NCBI RefSeq assembly: GCF_000003815.2
Contig: NC_049989.1
Coordinates: 5,113,227 to 5,177,226, forward strand
DNA length: 64,000 nt
Direction: 5' to 3'
DNA from: Branchiostoma floridae
Lineage: Eukaryota; Chordata; Leptocardii; Amphioxiformes; Branchiostomatidae
The position numbers were made by a program, and so were the translations under genes. The notes beneath the pieces were generated by a model, which saw only the letters and a program-made list of their open reading frames with translations, was not told the origin of the DNA and made no database searches. This document shows positions 1 through 13,100 of the stretch, piece by piece; the first letter of the stretch is position 1; each line of letters starts with the position of its first letter.

Positions 1-2
1 AC

Positions 3-3000
3 AAGATTGATCTTGAGCTCGACAAGACGAACGAAGGAGTTGAACCATTCGTTGTGGAGAGAGCGACGATAGATGTGGAGCCATTACAAGAGATATCCAG
101 TCCTTTGTACGTGTCCCAACAGGACGCAATACTTAATCCCCTCCCGATCCACGAAGCGCAGGAAGAGGAGGCACCCAATTGGGAGACAGGAGAGGAAACG
201 ATGTTTGAGGAGATGAATCTGACAAAGGCCAAACCATCAGTAGCTCTTGGACAGTTATGTAAGGCAGATAAAAGACAACCAAAGGTGCAACTTGCCCCGG
301 AGCCAGCTCCAGTCATAGCAAGTGAGGTCAGCCAAGTTCAACGATCCATTGAACCTCCTCCAAGACGCAGGTTCCGTTTGAAAGAAAAGGTACTAGATCA
401 GCCATTGGAGGAGACTGAAGAGATACCCCAAGTAGTGCAAAATACAGTCGAGGCTAAATTGGTGCCGAAAGAAAAACATGAAACTGTCATCAGCAGCCAG
501 ATACGGACATACCTCATGGATATCAAGTTTGCAAAAGAACAGGATGAAGAGATAGAGCTAGGTGAACTCGAGGAGTTACTTGCATATATCATGAATAACG
601 CAAACGAAGACATGGAAGAATTGATAACATTTGGCAAGGTGGAAGTTGTAGACCAGAAGGTGGCCAAATTGGACCTTCCCAAGTTGGAATTCCATGAAGA
701 AGAGCAGCAATTTACCGCTCCAGATCTTAATCTTGCTCCAGTTTCTCGAGCTCTCCTCAAACAGCCTGTCGAAAATACTGTGAAAGATGTTGACACGGAT
801 ACCGTCTATGAAATCCCAGACACCGCATATGAACAAAAGGAGGGAGATACCGTATTTCAAGACACAGTGCACACGGCAGAAGAAAATGTCGTTGACATTC
901 ACAAAGCCCCAATGATATACTACGGAGAAGAGAATGTCTCCAATGTTGAAACCGGGGAGTTTGAAGTGTTTGCAGAGCCTTTCAAATCTTCAGCAATAAT
1001 GGGCGAGGAAGAAGCGCTAGAGCTATGGAAAGCTTTGGTTGAAGAGTCCATTCTCAATATGCACACGTTGGAAGCAGAGGAGGGCAAAGTTGAGGAGGTC
1101 GGATTGGAGATCATCTCTGACATTGCTCCAATGTCTCCGGAAGAAGCAAAGGAGTTCAAGCTGCCAGAGGAACTCTACCTTGAAGCTGAGCATCATTCCT
1201 TGAAGAGTTTGGCCCCTCTTTATCAGTCGGAAGAGGGTGTTATCGAGCTAAAAGAACAGACTGTTACTACTATACCTCCGAAGCTGCCTGGAGAAAGTGC
1301 ACAGATCATTGCAGTGCCAACACAACGACTCGAAAATGTGACGTCATCTACGGCAGAGGTCATGAAAGCGCAACACTTTGGGGATGAAGGAGTCATAGAG
1401 GCCAGAGAAGAATACATCTACATTATTCCACCTTTTGAGGAAGATGATGCAGAAATGAGTACGTTGCCTATCCCCGAGATGAGCCAAGCTTATTCCGTTG
1501 CCTCTAGAACCGAATTGTCACCGGAAGAGCACAGTATCTATCTGAAGGAACAATATGTCAACACCATTGCGCCTGAGTCGGTTTCTGATACGGCAAACAC
1601 GTCCACTCTTCCTCATCTACAGATGGACCAGGCACACATTGGGTCTTCCAGAATGGAACGGTTCCCTGAAGAACATTCTCTGGATGTCAAGGAACAATAT
1701 GTTGGCACCATCGCGCCTGAGTCGGTTTCTGACACGGCAAACACGTCCACACTGCCTCATCTACAGATGGACCAGGCACATGTTGGGTCCTCTAGGATGG
1801 AGCGATTCCCGGAAGAACATTCTCTGGATATCAAGGAACAATATGTTGGCACCATTCCTCCGGCTTCGACTAGTGACACTGCAAACCTATCTTCACTCCC
1901 ACACTTGGAGATGAGTCGTGCTCAGGCGCAAGCCTACAGGATTCAGTTGCTGGCCAGAGAAGACACTGATGACTTTGATGACCACAGTGTTCACGGACTG
2001 GCATCTGATGAGACTGACAAGGCACGGGAATCAAACCTCCCTCATCTGGAAATGGACCGTGCCAGAATCGAATCCTACAGGGTCCAACAACTAGCCAGGG
2101 AAGACATAGACGACTTTGATGACCACAGTGTTTACGGATTGGAATCGAATGCTTCTGATAGGGCATATGAATCAAATCTTCCTCATCTGGAAATGGAACG
2201 TGCTAGAGTCCAATCCTACAGGGTCCACCAACTAGCCAGGGAAGACAGGGATGACTTCCAGGAACACACCGTGGGTTCCTTTGAATCACATGATACGTAC
2301 AGAGCAAGAGAGTCCGATCTCCCTCATCAGAGAATGGACCGCGCTCGCGCCGACACTTACAGGGTCCATCAGCTGGCACAGGAAAACGTCATCGCCGCCA
2401 GAGAGCAACAGGTCTACGTCATAAAGCCATCTTCATCCGAAAGAGCACGATCATCTTCCTTACCATATTTGCGATTAGACAGAGCTCGTGCAGAGTCCTA
2501 TCGCATCCAACAGCTAGGCAGAGAGCAAGTAATCGGCACCAGAGAGCAGTACGTTAGCACCATTCAGCCGTCATCATCAGCACATGCAAGGTCGACAACC
2601 CTCCCTTCTGAACGCTATCGGTATGTTATCCCTGCCCCGCAAAGGCAACCCCCAACCTTGGTAAGAGTGAGAGATGTTAGATGGCAGCCGCTTCTTGTGC
2701 ATGCTGCACCGATCCGGGATCTGCACCAAGATCGCGTTATAGCTGTCCACGGGGTGCGGGCAGGTTATACAAAGAAAATGAAAACGGATATACTAGAAGC
2801 ACCAGCGGTGGAAACTGAAGTTATCGATGTCATCCCACCGCTTCCATCAGACGCTGCCATGATGGGTCGTATTCCTGACGATGTTGTACAGAAGGTACAA
2901 GTCCAAAGTGTGGAGAGTTACCAAGCACCCATCGAGAGGGTCGTCGGGGAAAGAGTAGAAATCGCCTCTGTCATCCCCCCACTTCCACCTGGCATCTTCC

Positions 3001-5707
3001 AGCAGAGCGACTCCCCAGTTGATGTCTTCCGAAAGACTCACGCGCAGCATGTTTACAGTCACGGGGTGGTCGAAAGACAAGAAACTATCCCTACAAATCT
3101 GCCAGCAGCGCAGTTGCCTCCGCTACAACACCGGACGTCTGTGTGGCGACTGGTTCCATCGGGAAGTCCATCCTCTCCCATTTCTCCGGTAGAACAGATG
3201 GCACCTAGGCAACACGTGGTCACTTCTGATGACTTCCACAGAACAGACTCCTCAACCCTACACAGTAACTGGGTACCAGCCGAAATACAGGTTGTAGGGG
3301 AGCTGGACTCACTCATGCAACAAGGAATCATCAGGTATAACCCTCTCAGCAAAGGGGTTGAAGATGACGTGGATGCTCATCGATACAACGATGTCTTCAC
3401 GGGCAAAGACAACAGCGGACAGAGGCCACAAGCTTGGACTGTCTATCGGCCTCCCACGGCTCAGCAGTCTGGCAATGTCAAAGTCGGGAACATCCCTAGA
3501 GTTGGATATCCGACTAGGCAGTGGCCCTCAACACAGTCGTTGGTCTCGGAAACGGCGGCAGATAGAGGTGAGGATGACTTCGACTACGACAAAATCATCA
3601 AGATGACCACCGGAGGAAAACATGAACTGGGCGAACATGGCGAACCAAGGTCTGGCTGGTCAACTGTGTCAGTAGAAGGCAGCGAGCTCAGCCCCGTACC
3701 ACCGCCAGAACCTCGTATGTTCTTCAAAACGGTTCCCAGCAGCCAAGAGTCAATTTACGTAGAGCAACATCGAGCAGGAATGGTACAAGAGACACATATG
3801 TCACAGCAATACCAACAGCCAAGAATGGTCCGACAATCGTCACACCAGTCACAAGTACAACACGGACCGCAAGAAAGAAGCAACAGACCGCCATTTGCCT
3901 TTGACTTCGGTCGCCTGGTTCACTGGACGGTTGGTCGGCAGAACAAGATCCAGCAACTCCAACCAGAGCGGGGTGCCGTACCGCAACATCTTGTGCCGTT
4001 CGACTTTGACAAAGCCACGACGTGGACCGTATCAGAGAAATCCCGTGACGGCAGGACCAGCGAGGAGAAGACGTACGTCAGCGTAGGCGTACCGGTCCGG
4101 GTGAGAAACAACTATTTCATCAACGATACCAACGATCGTCAACAGACGTCACAAACTCATCAGTCCGCACCACCGACAAGGGATGTCCACCCGAGAAAGA
4201 TAGCTGAAAATCTGCATTGGACGCCTGCAGATGGTAGAGGCCGACAATCATCACTTAATTCTTACCAAGGTACGTTTCATTTTGTTTTGTATCAAGCAAT
4301 CGTGCATGTTGCGGAACTCTACATATGTTAACTGCATCACACAACTGTGTCTCAGCTGTAAACGTTGTTGAATATTTGAGAATGTTTTCATAGGCATCGT
4401 CTGTCTGCATCTCTCAGCTCAAACATATCGCAGTTGTCCTTCCTTCGTTTCTTACTTTATCCATCCATTAATTGAATAATTAATTAATTCATCCGTTCGT
4501 TCATCCGTTCGTTGATTCATTCATACATTGCTTTATTCCTCTATATTTAGTCCATGCAGGTCAGCAGCGTGAGTCGCAACAATACGCACCGCCTCCCCCG
4601 GCTTACCCGGGCAGCCCGTCCCCGGGTACCGACGCTTCAGCTCCCGGGAGACGGTCATCTCAGCGTGACTCTCAGGATCCCTTCTCGTTAGGTGAGTTTA
4701 TATGAACACTTTACCACACGAGCAGTTCATATGAATACTTTGCCACACTAGCACATGTTCATTGCTAGTAGTACTGTTCAGCGCATCTGTAGGAACGACA
4801 TTACAACAGCTACACTGCTCAGTCTGTACTAACCGTTCGAAACCCGGTTCGTCAGCAGAATATGTCATATCATTGACCCATATTTTATTTATATTCTCAT
4901 ATGAATATATGACGCTATGTGAGTGTTGAAAATTGTACTAGACGTGCAATTTGTCAGCATCTGCTAATTAGTGATACAGAGGCTATATCTAGAAAGTAAA
5001 GATGTTACTTGATTTGATGGGGTTCTATTGTTTGTTTCTTATTTGACTTGGTCGTTCTATTATTGTACGTCCCATTTTTACTTTACTCTGAAGACAGACA
5101 GTAATATGACTTTTCGTGTGTTGCAAACGCGACTTGATGCCGTTTTCAGGCTACCTTGAAAAACGGAGGCGGTCCAGCCAGGCCAGCTCCATCAGTGACC
5201 GGTGGCTGAACCGGACCGGGCAAAACGACTCGGACGACGATGACAACGCGTCTCTGCACTCGTGGTCCAGTTACGATAGTTCACAGGTAGGTGGGAATGG
5301 TGCCGGTGTATGTCATTTTACAGATGAACAGCACATTAGATCAGCAACAATATCCTCCTATCAAAATCAAAGGACGCAACTCTTTCAGAAAGATATGGGT
5401 CGTCTGGAAGCCTTCGACCAGAAGGAAATAGCCTTGCTAATGTACATAGAACGGTTACGTGTGTATACAGTATGAAATAAGTTGGTTTCCTTTGAACACA
5501 GACAGTCTATACTTTTACATGGGGAGTTTTTTTTTACTTTTTATATTGTTAGATATTTTGATATTAACAATCGATTTTAACAGATATTTTGCCTTGTTGC
5601 TTTTTACCACTCAGGTGAGAAAACTGGACCCCAGTCGACTCAAAATGTTCGAGAAGTACAAAGCCAAGAAGAGAGCAAAGCGACATCTGGAAAATGGACA
5701 TGTCTGA
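3..5707 (+). CDS. Large acidic repeat-rich protein, 3' part of gene (5' end outside window)
   Basis: I do not recognise the family. The first exon is open from the left edge to 4269, so its start lies upstream. Exons 3-4269, 4560-4691, 5150-5286 and 5615-5707 have GT-AG borders and compatible phases (1, 1, 0), and the stop is at 5705-5707. The visible product is about 1,540 residues. It is rich in Glu, Asp, Gln, Ser and Pro, has no clear enzyme domain or membrane segment, and is probably largely disordered or extended. The middle is a tandem 48-residue repeat. The C-terminal third repeats a W-T/S-V motif (QAWTVYR, VHWTVGR, TTWTVSE). The end is basic (KYKAKKRAKRH) and follows a Ser/Asp-rich tract. 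A cytoskeletal or scaffold role is possible but unsupported. The exon structure is well supported; the function is unknown. AATAAA signals lie at about 6207 and 6439. Confidence 0.8.
1227..2640 (+). repeat. Coding tandem repeat, about ten 48-residue (144-nt) units
   Basis: Units of 46-50 residues run head to tail inside the large exon. Each has a K/R-E-Q-x-V-x-x-I-x-P start, a middle Ser/Ala/Thr tract, then L-P-H-L-x-M-D-x-A followed by a Y-R-x-x-Q-L-A type end. Units at 1527-1670 and 1671-1814 are almost identical, while the outer units are well diverged. Units six to eight replace the REQ-V core with D-D-F-D-D-H-S-V. The pattern suggests repeated unequal exchange inside an exon, with the third and fourth units the youngest pair. 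Confidence 0.85.
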
Positions 5708-7113
5708 TGAGCAAGACGCACAAGGCAGATGTTTGTACATGTACAGTACAGTACATAAGATAGTCTTTGGGAGGGATAGTCTAACAGAGATTAGTTTATT
5801 TTGTTTGCCTTAGAATGGTAATAATAGACGTACAGGCGACTTAGAATCGACTCAATGTGCATGAATACTAACAAATGCACTACTTGATGATAATAGAACA
5901 CGTTACATTCTGTATTCTCAAGCTTTGTTAGTCGATTGTAAGGTAGTTCAGCGCTGAGTACTGATCATGGTACATTTTGAAGAAACAGCAACATACCAAA
6001 TGAGTCAATGTACAAAACTTATTAACGTTACGTTACTTTTAGTTTACAATCAAATATCTAATGTCTGTATAGTTGGCATCCTTGTCTCTTCAGTAAAACC
6101 TATAGCTACACAGACCTTGTCCTTTTAGTTTTGATATCTGGGCAGTTGTATCCAGTAAGGGTTTCGGGATTTGTGAATATAGATTTATATTTTCACCACT
6201 AGCATAAATAAAACAGTCTATTTTGCTCAATATTTTATCATGTTTGCTATGTGTATGTTACATATCAAAGTATGCGAATAGCTTTCTTATGTAGATCAAG
6301 CTGTTGAAAATACGAATAGAACAGCCAGTCTATTTGTTGACTTACATACTGCTGGACAAAGATGTAGAGATTTCTAGAAATCTGACATCAATGCTTTGGG
6401 GCATCTCGTACTGAACGCGTTGCAGCGCAATTTTTATCAATAAAGTGTCGATGATTATGTGTCAATGTCTCTAGCTAGTTCACTAATGTAGTATTGTTGC
6501 TAGTATTTTTAACCACCTGTCTATTCAAGTTGGCTGGTCTACGAGTTACACGAAACCGAAGTACTTGTACATGTAAATTGCAATAATGAACCAACCAACA
6601 TACACACAGAAAAAAACTAAATAGAAGCGTTGAATAGATTTGCGATACATCATTATGATTTACATAAAACGCACCATTGATATAGGCAATATATTAAACA
6701 CAAAATATCATTCTAGAGGAAAATGAGTCATAAACATGCGGTGTACGAATTGAGACGACAAGATTCCAATTCAGAAATACGTACCCCATCAAGCCCAATT
6801 CCCCCTTGAGAATTACGATGACCAGTGTAATATCTAGGTCATTATTTCGTTAGTGTAACAAATGTGACAAGAAGCTAACACAGTCAGGTGCGGCTAATTG
6901 GATTGAACATCCTTGATCTCAAGAATGAACATACATATGCAAATGATTTTAACGATCACGTGAACGACGTTCCAAGATTGCCGATACATTTCTGTCTGTC
7001 AGTACAAATTAAATCATCCGTATGCTAATCTCCTTACCTTTCGAATTACTTAATGATCACCGTCAGCACAGGTGTTTCCCTAAGACAGGAGGGCGTGCCA
7101 CGTCATAACTGTC
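5708..7113 (+). other. 3' UTR and intergenic spacer
   Basis: This AT-rich sequence has no credible exon. Two AATAAA signals (about 6207 and 6439) follow the upstream stop codon and are likely poly(A) signals. The region just before 7114 should contain the promoter of the next gene, but I see no TATA box I would defend. Confidence 0.6.
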
Positions 7114-10100
7114 ATGGTGGCGCCCGTGTGCAGAGCAGACATGGCAGTCAAATCGCTCATTTTAACGCTGCTTTTCAATAATCTGGTACTTTGTGCGGCA
7201 GATAAAGGTATGTGATTTTGAGGAAGAGATATTTCTAAGCTAAGCTTGGGTGAAGATTCCATGTAGCTGTTTTTTAATCGCGCGAAAGCAGTTTCTTGAA
7301 ATGGTAACACGTTCACGTACATGTAACTTTTTTTCCTGCCAGTCGCTATACTATTGTTGCTTGGGTAGCCGCTATTGTCAGTAATAGGTCTTAACTCTTC
7401 TGCCAGTGATTAAGCCCGTAACTCGGTTTCCGTTTAAGATTGAAAAATACGTTTTTCAATTTATCATAATGATTTACATTTTTTGTCTAATGTAACAAAT
7501 AGAATCAAGTTTAAACCATATAGGGAATCTCTTTGAGTTATTCATAGAAACCGTTGGCTACCACAATGTAATAAATAGAAAACACAAAACAAAAAACACA
7601 ATCAAATATGATGATGGTACTGTATGTTATGAAATATGTTCACGTGAGGACACTGTGTCAAACTTAAAGGACCTTTACATGAGATCCCTCTACTATGAAA
7701 TTCTCAATGGAATGTTCTTAAAGTTGAATGTTCTCTTACTGTTGTTACTGTTAGTGACTGTAAGAGTGCAGAAAGATGAGCCACAATGTGTGAACGGACG
7801 ATGCCATCTGCCCACCGGACGGGGGATGAGTCAGGACAGTTCCATTGGAGGCGACAGGGGTGATAAAGAACCCACACCGTCTTCAGAGGGTCTCCTGAAA
7901 CTACTGAGGGACACGGCGGTCCATACAAGATGGATGGGTAAACGTGCTAGGACTCACCAAACCCAAGGGAGAAGGTAATAAGCCCTTTCACAGAGACCAG
8001 AACGCATGTGCGGCGACAGGTGAAGGCCCCGATAAAGAAAACAGTCCTTGTCTCGACCATTGTTTTGATTTGCATAACAATCAATATCCAGATGGGTTTT
8101 CTTTTCTTTTTCAGGGCTTTTACCCTTGTTATATCACCTAGAATTCTTGTCGCCGAACATGAGTCCTAATCTCTGTGAAAGAGGCTATACTAGAACGTAG
8201 TAATGATTGTTGTATCTTCATTTTAGTGGTTCAGCGAGAGCAAAAAGGAAGGGGGACGCCATGTACTTAAGAATTATTCTATCTTCAGTTTAATTGTGCA
8301 CGTGATTATACGACCACGAGTCCGCATGATGTTATTGTTTGTTTTATTCACATCTCAGGTACTGGACAAACTATGTCTGTAACGCTCGCGAGGTGGTGCC
8401 GTCTCTCTGGGTCTGTGATGGGACTGCCGACTGTATGAACTCTGAGGACGAGAGCGCTTGTCTGGGTACGAAACCAAGACATGCTAGCTTGACAATACGT
8501 ACACCATGTTCAAATACACAGTTAGACACAAATTGAGGTTGCTAGTAATTACTCTGGTCAAAACGCAAAGCAAACAACGAAAAGCAAAGTTCCCTCTACC
8601 ATGCCATCAATGTATGGAATACCCTAACACTCAATATGAAATCTCTGCCCGGCCCTTTTAACTTTTTAAGAGAACAAATTGTGAATTTAGTAAAGAAAAA
8701 ACAATCCACCATTTGTTCTCAAGTTCATTACCTGAAGTTCGTTGAATGTTTTATGATATGATTATGTACATGTATGTTTCTTTTAATCCTGTAATCCGCT
8801 TGTCTGTATGGCGATTAATCTTTTGCTAATGGGTATCTCAAGAAACACAACAAAAAATAGAATCTAACATCCAGCCAATCCTGTATGTTTGAATAGGTTA
8901 CTGTGGAAACTACGGCTATCCAGTGCCCGGATGTGAGTGTGACGTGGGATTCTGCATGAACGATAGACCTTCCCCCGTCTGCGCATGCGGCTTCAGGGAC
9001 TGTCTGTTCCCACTACCGAGATCGTGCAGACGTTTGTATACTGCTCTGGGTTGTGTTTATATGTTCACAACCCAGACTCCAGATCCTTTTGATAGCTTTG
9101 TATGAATTTCGGTATCTGAGTAGATATAGAGATCCCAAAGATACATGGCGATTCTGAGCCCTAGCGGTATTGTAGGGTACTGTTGCATCAAAGACCGACA
9201 CCCCCATCCTTAAGATATTGTAGTATACTCAGCTAGGCAGCCGTCCCCGACCAATTACCCCTCATGGGAAGGAGATTGCTTGGCTTGATTAAGGAAAGAA
9301 GGGAACGATTTTAATAGAAATGTGAAATGTCACATCGCGGCATGATGGTGTTATGTATCCCATATGATTGTGTCTCCCCTACCAGGACCTGTATTTCTGG
9401 CGCTGCCGGCCTTCAACCCGACCTCCATCGGACTGAAAAACCTGCAGGAACCACAGTGTCAGGCGGAGATGGACCTCATCTTCCTGCTGGACGGATCCGC
9501 CAGCGTCGGGCATCTCAACTTCGAGAAGGAGAAAAAGTTCTGTCGACAGCTAGTCAGTGATTTCGACATCGGGCCAGACAAGACACGTGTTGCTACCATC
9601 CAGTACAGGTGTGCGCTGGTGTGCGCGCGTTTGTGGTTGTGTATGAGTGTACTAGTATGTGTGTTTGTGTGCGAGATTGTTTGTGTGTGTGTGTGTGTGA
9701 TTATCTCTTTGTGTGTGTGTCAGTGCTTGTGTGTGCGCGCGTGAATGCCCGTGTGTGCGTGCGTGAGTTCCTGCGTGTGTGTGAGTATGCGTGTGTGTTT
9801 GTCACGGTTATATGTGCCCCTTGTATGTGTGCCCCATACATGTGCATTTAACACGGTTATGGTCAATGTATATCTACGTACATACAATTTCTACTTCTAC
9901 GTTGTGACGCTCATTGCAAACTTACGTCATAAATACGTCATCGACGATCACTACTATCATTTTACAGCATTGATCAGCAGGACGAGTTCTGGTTCAACCT
10001 GACTGACGTGCACAGCCTGAGGAACGCGCTGGGACAGATCGTGTACATGGACGGGCCGGGCACGGAGACGGGGAAGGCCATCATGTACATGGTCGGCAGG

Positions 10101-13100
10101 TTCCAACAGAGACAGGGCGCCAAAAAGGTCAGAAGGCAGATGTGACTGTCGACGTCTCGTATGGTAAAACTAGTTTGCCTTAACGGAACTAAGCAGTAAA
10201 CATGCACAGGCATCTTTTGCTTCTATATATATATATATGTCCGACAAAGGTCCGTACCAGTTTATCATAACCTGAAAGAATTCTACTTAGTAAGATGCCC
10301 ATTTCAGCCATCAATAAGGATATAAATTTGAATTCATATCAACTTGAAGACAGTCTAAGTACCACCTTCTGTAGTGAGCCCTGGCTCCATACTTTCGCTT
10401 GCAAACCACGGAGCTACCAGTAACTTTGCATGTTGTATGATATCATAAATACGTGAATTACATTGCATGTACAAATTCACATTTACCTGTTTCGACATCC
10501 AGCATGCCAGACAGTACTTACGTTAAAGCCAAAACGAATACACACCCCCTGTAATGTACAGCATAACCTAACTAAGGCATTTCAGCACCAAGGACAGATG
10601 CCGTCCTCCAATAGAAAACTACTGTAGTATACGTCGTCAGCGGTTCGTAACATTACTGAAACCGATCGTTGACTCTTCCCCAGATTGCCATCGTGATCAC
10701 AGACGGTAAGAACAACCCCGAGTCGCGGGTGGGGTGCGCATGGCGGCAGACCTGTAAATTTGCGCATTGTGTAATATTCAATAGCTTAGTATGTGATTTA
10801 AATTGCGTGATTTACCTGGTAACTTCAAAGTTTAAACATCCAGCATTGCTGACAATACGTAAAGCAAGCCACGAGAACACACCCACACCCTATAATGTAC
10901 AGAACAGTTAATGGAGGGCATTTCAGCACCAAGGACAGATTCCGGCCTTCTATGAAAGCTATTGAAATATACGTTGCTAGCGGTTCGCCACACAATACAA
11001 ACCGTTCTTTGACCCTTCCCCAGATTGCCATCGTGATCACAGACGGTAAGAACAATCCCGAGTCGCGGGTGGGGGTGCGTATGGCAGCAGACCTGGCGCG
11101 GGAGGACGGCATCACGCTGTACGCTGTGGGGGTGGGCGCCGAGGTGGACATCCGGGAACTTACAGACCTGGCGGGAGATCCAAGCAGAGTCTACAAGTAA
11201 GGAGGGTCCGTTATATGTGGGAGGGATGGTTATGGTCGTGGAATCTTTTGTCAATGTATTGGAAGTCGGACAAGAAAACCGGAGGCAGTCGAAGCAGTGT
11301 TTAAAACCACAGAGTGGAGTCATAGCTACAAAACCAAGTTCTTTTAGTTAGTAAATAACGTTTATAACGTTATATTCAAAGAGTAAGGTAAAATGTTCTG
11401 AATCTCTCTGTTTCACCTGTTATTTTCCAGCGTTGAGGACTTTCAGTCGCTGTCCGCGTTTGCAGAACAGGGTCCGCTGCAGACGGAGTTATGTCTGTCT
11501 GAGACAACGTCAGATAACCGAACTTCTGGATTCCCGGGGAGCAGCCGGTCGGGTCCTATTTCTTCAGAAGGTGATTTTTGGTAACACCTCAGGTGCTCGC
11601 TGAGACATTTTAGGTTTACAAATGATAACAGACAGGCTCACCATGCAACATATGAGCCTGTATCAGTAATTTATCTGGGACAGGCAGCATGATTGCACTT
11701 CTATCTTAAAGCATATAAGGTGCTAGAATTTATATAAAGGGGTGAAAAGCATCAATATGGGTTGGAACAGTCCCAGCATTACGTTTACCTTCTGTTGTAA
11801 TTGACGACTTCTGTTTTTTCAGATCTCCGCACATACGCCATCATATCCTGCTCTTCGTTCTACATGCAAGTGGACTTCCCACGGAAATATTTTCCACAAG
11901 TGTACGCACCAGCACTCCACCTAGCGGATCAGTCCTGTACTGCACGGAGCAACAGTACTCACGTCAGCATCCTGGCCCCACTGGTGGGATGTGGAACAAC
12001 CAGCTCGGCAAGTATATAGGAAATAATGCAAATGTGATATATAAAGTTGACATTCATACTTCATGAATTGCGATCTACATTAAAATAGACATTGAAAGAG
12101 AAAAAGGAAAATTGTTTGGTTGGAGCTGATCCACGAATGATGAGTTAATTTTACCTTTGCGTTTTTACAACCTGAACATTTACTTATCGATTACTCATGA
12201 TATGAAAGATATATCTCACTTCAAAAGTGCTCACTGAAAGTTTATTCTTTCTTCTCTAAATTCCAATAGAACAGAAATATCAAACTCTAAACATGCTTGT
12301 CTATTTGTTAATTTCTTTGTCTTTGATTCATTTGAATTTCGAATTTGAATTTTCAAAAACAGAAGCCTAAATTACAACGGAGATTACAATTGTGAGATTA
12401 TAATTTTCTCAGCCACTTAATTTGTGACATTGAAGTATCAAGACAACTGTCTCTTGCACGTTGCTAGATTGAAAATGAGCTGATGTTTTTTTTACTTTGC
12501 ACCATTCCAAATTAAATCTAACCATTCCATCTCTACACAGATGACTCCAGACTCCATCCTGTACCGTAACAAGGTGATAGAGGACGGGCGCTTGCTCCCT
12601 GGCTCCTCGTCCTCCCCGATCACCCGGGCCTGCGGGTTTGAGCTGGACTTCACCTGCCAGATGCCACGGCGCAAGTCCCTCCTGACCGACTACAACCCCG
12701 TAGTCCAGCCAGACAGGTTCTACGAACAGGGCATGGGGAAACTACAAGCTGTTTTAAGGTGGGAAACAAGAACTCATTTTACAGTGGCAAGTGAAAACAG
12801 TTTACACGTTACAATAGTGAGACAAAGATGTGAAAAGAAAGAGCATTTTTTGCAGTGATATGTTTGTTTACGGTGACAAGTACAAACATGTTTTTAGGGA
12901 GAGAACTAAGAACCTATAGACACTGTGTGGTCGTTTCCTATGTGATAATACTGAAATTTCGGCGTTTCTCACATCTACCTTTCTTCAGCTTCCAACCGAC
13001 TGTTTCTTCTTTATTCCTTGTTGATCAAACTTTTACTGAAAACCAAACAACCATCTCAGGTTCTGCCGTGATGCCGACTGCCTGTCGTACAACACTGACT

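Larger units (their letters stand above)
10420..11095 (+). repeat. Tandem duplication of an intron-exon segment, unit about 340 bp
   Basis: Two adjacent blocks (about 10420-10754 and 10760-11095) share an ordered series of matches: intron text, the CAGCACCAAGGACAG motif (10581 and 10922), the same polypyrimidine-CCCCAG acceptor, and the start of the vWA exon. Divergence in the intron portion is considerable, while the exon portion differs at few positions. Only the downstream copy has the full exon. Confidence 0.85.

Noticed and set aside
8923-9105. Extension of the Cys-rich exon of the vWA/ZP gene to its stop near 9105
   Set aside because: The vWA exon needs a phase-1 donor before this stop (9031 or 9049), so the open end is intron read-through.
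9609-10002. Val/Cys-rich frames after the vWA exon
   Set aside because: They are translations of the GT microsatellite.
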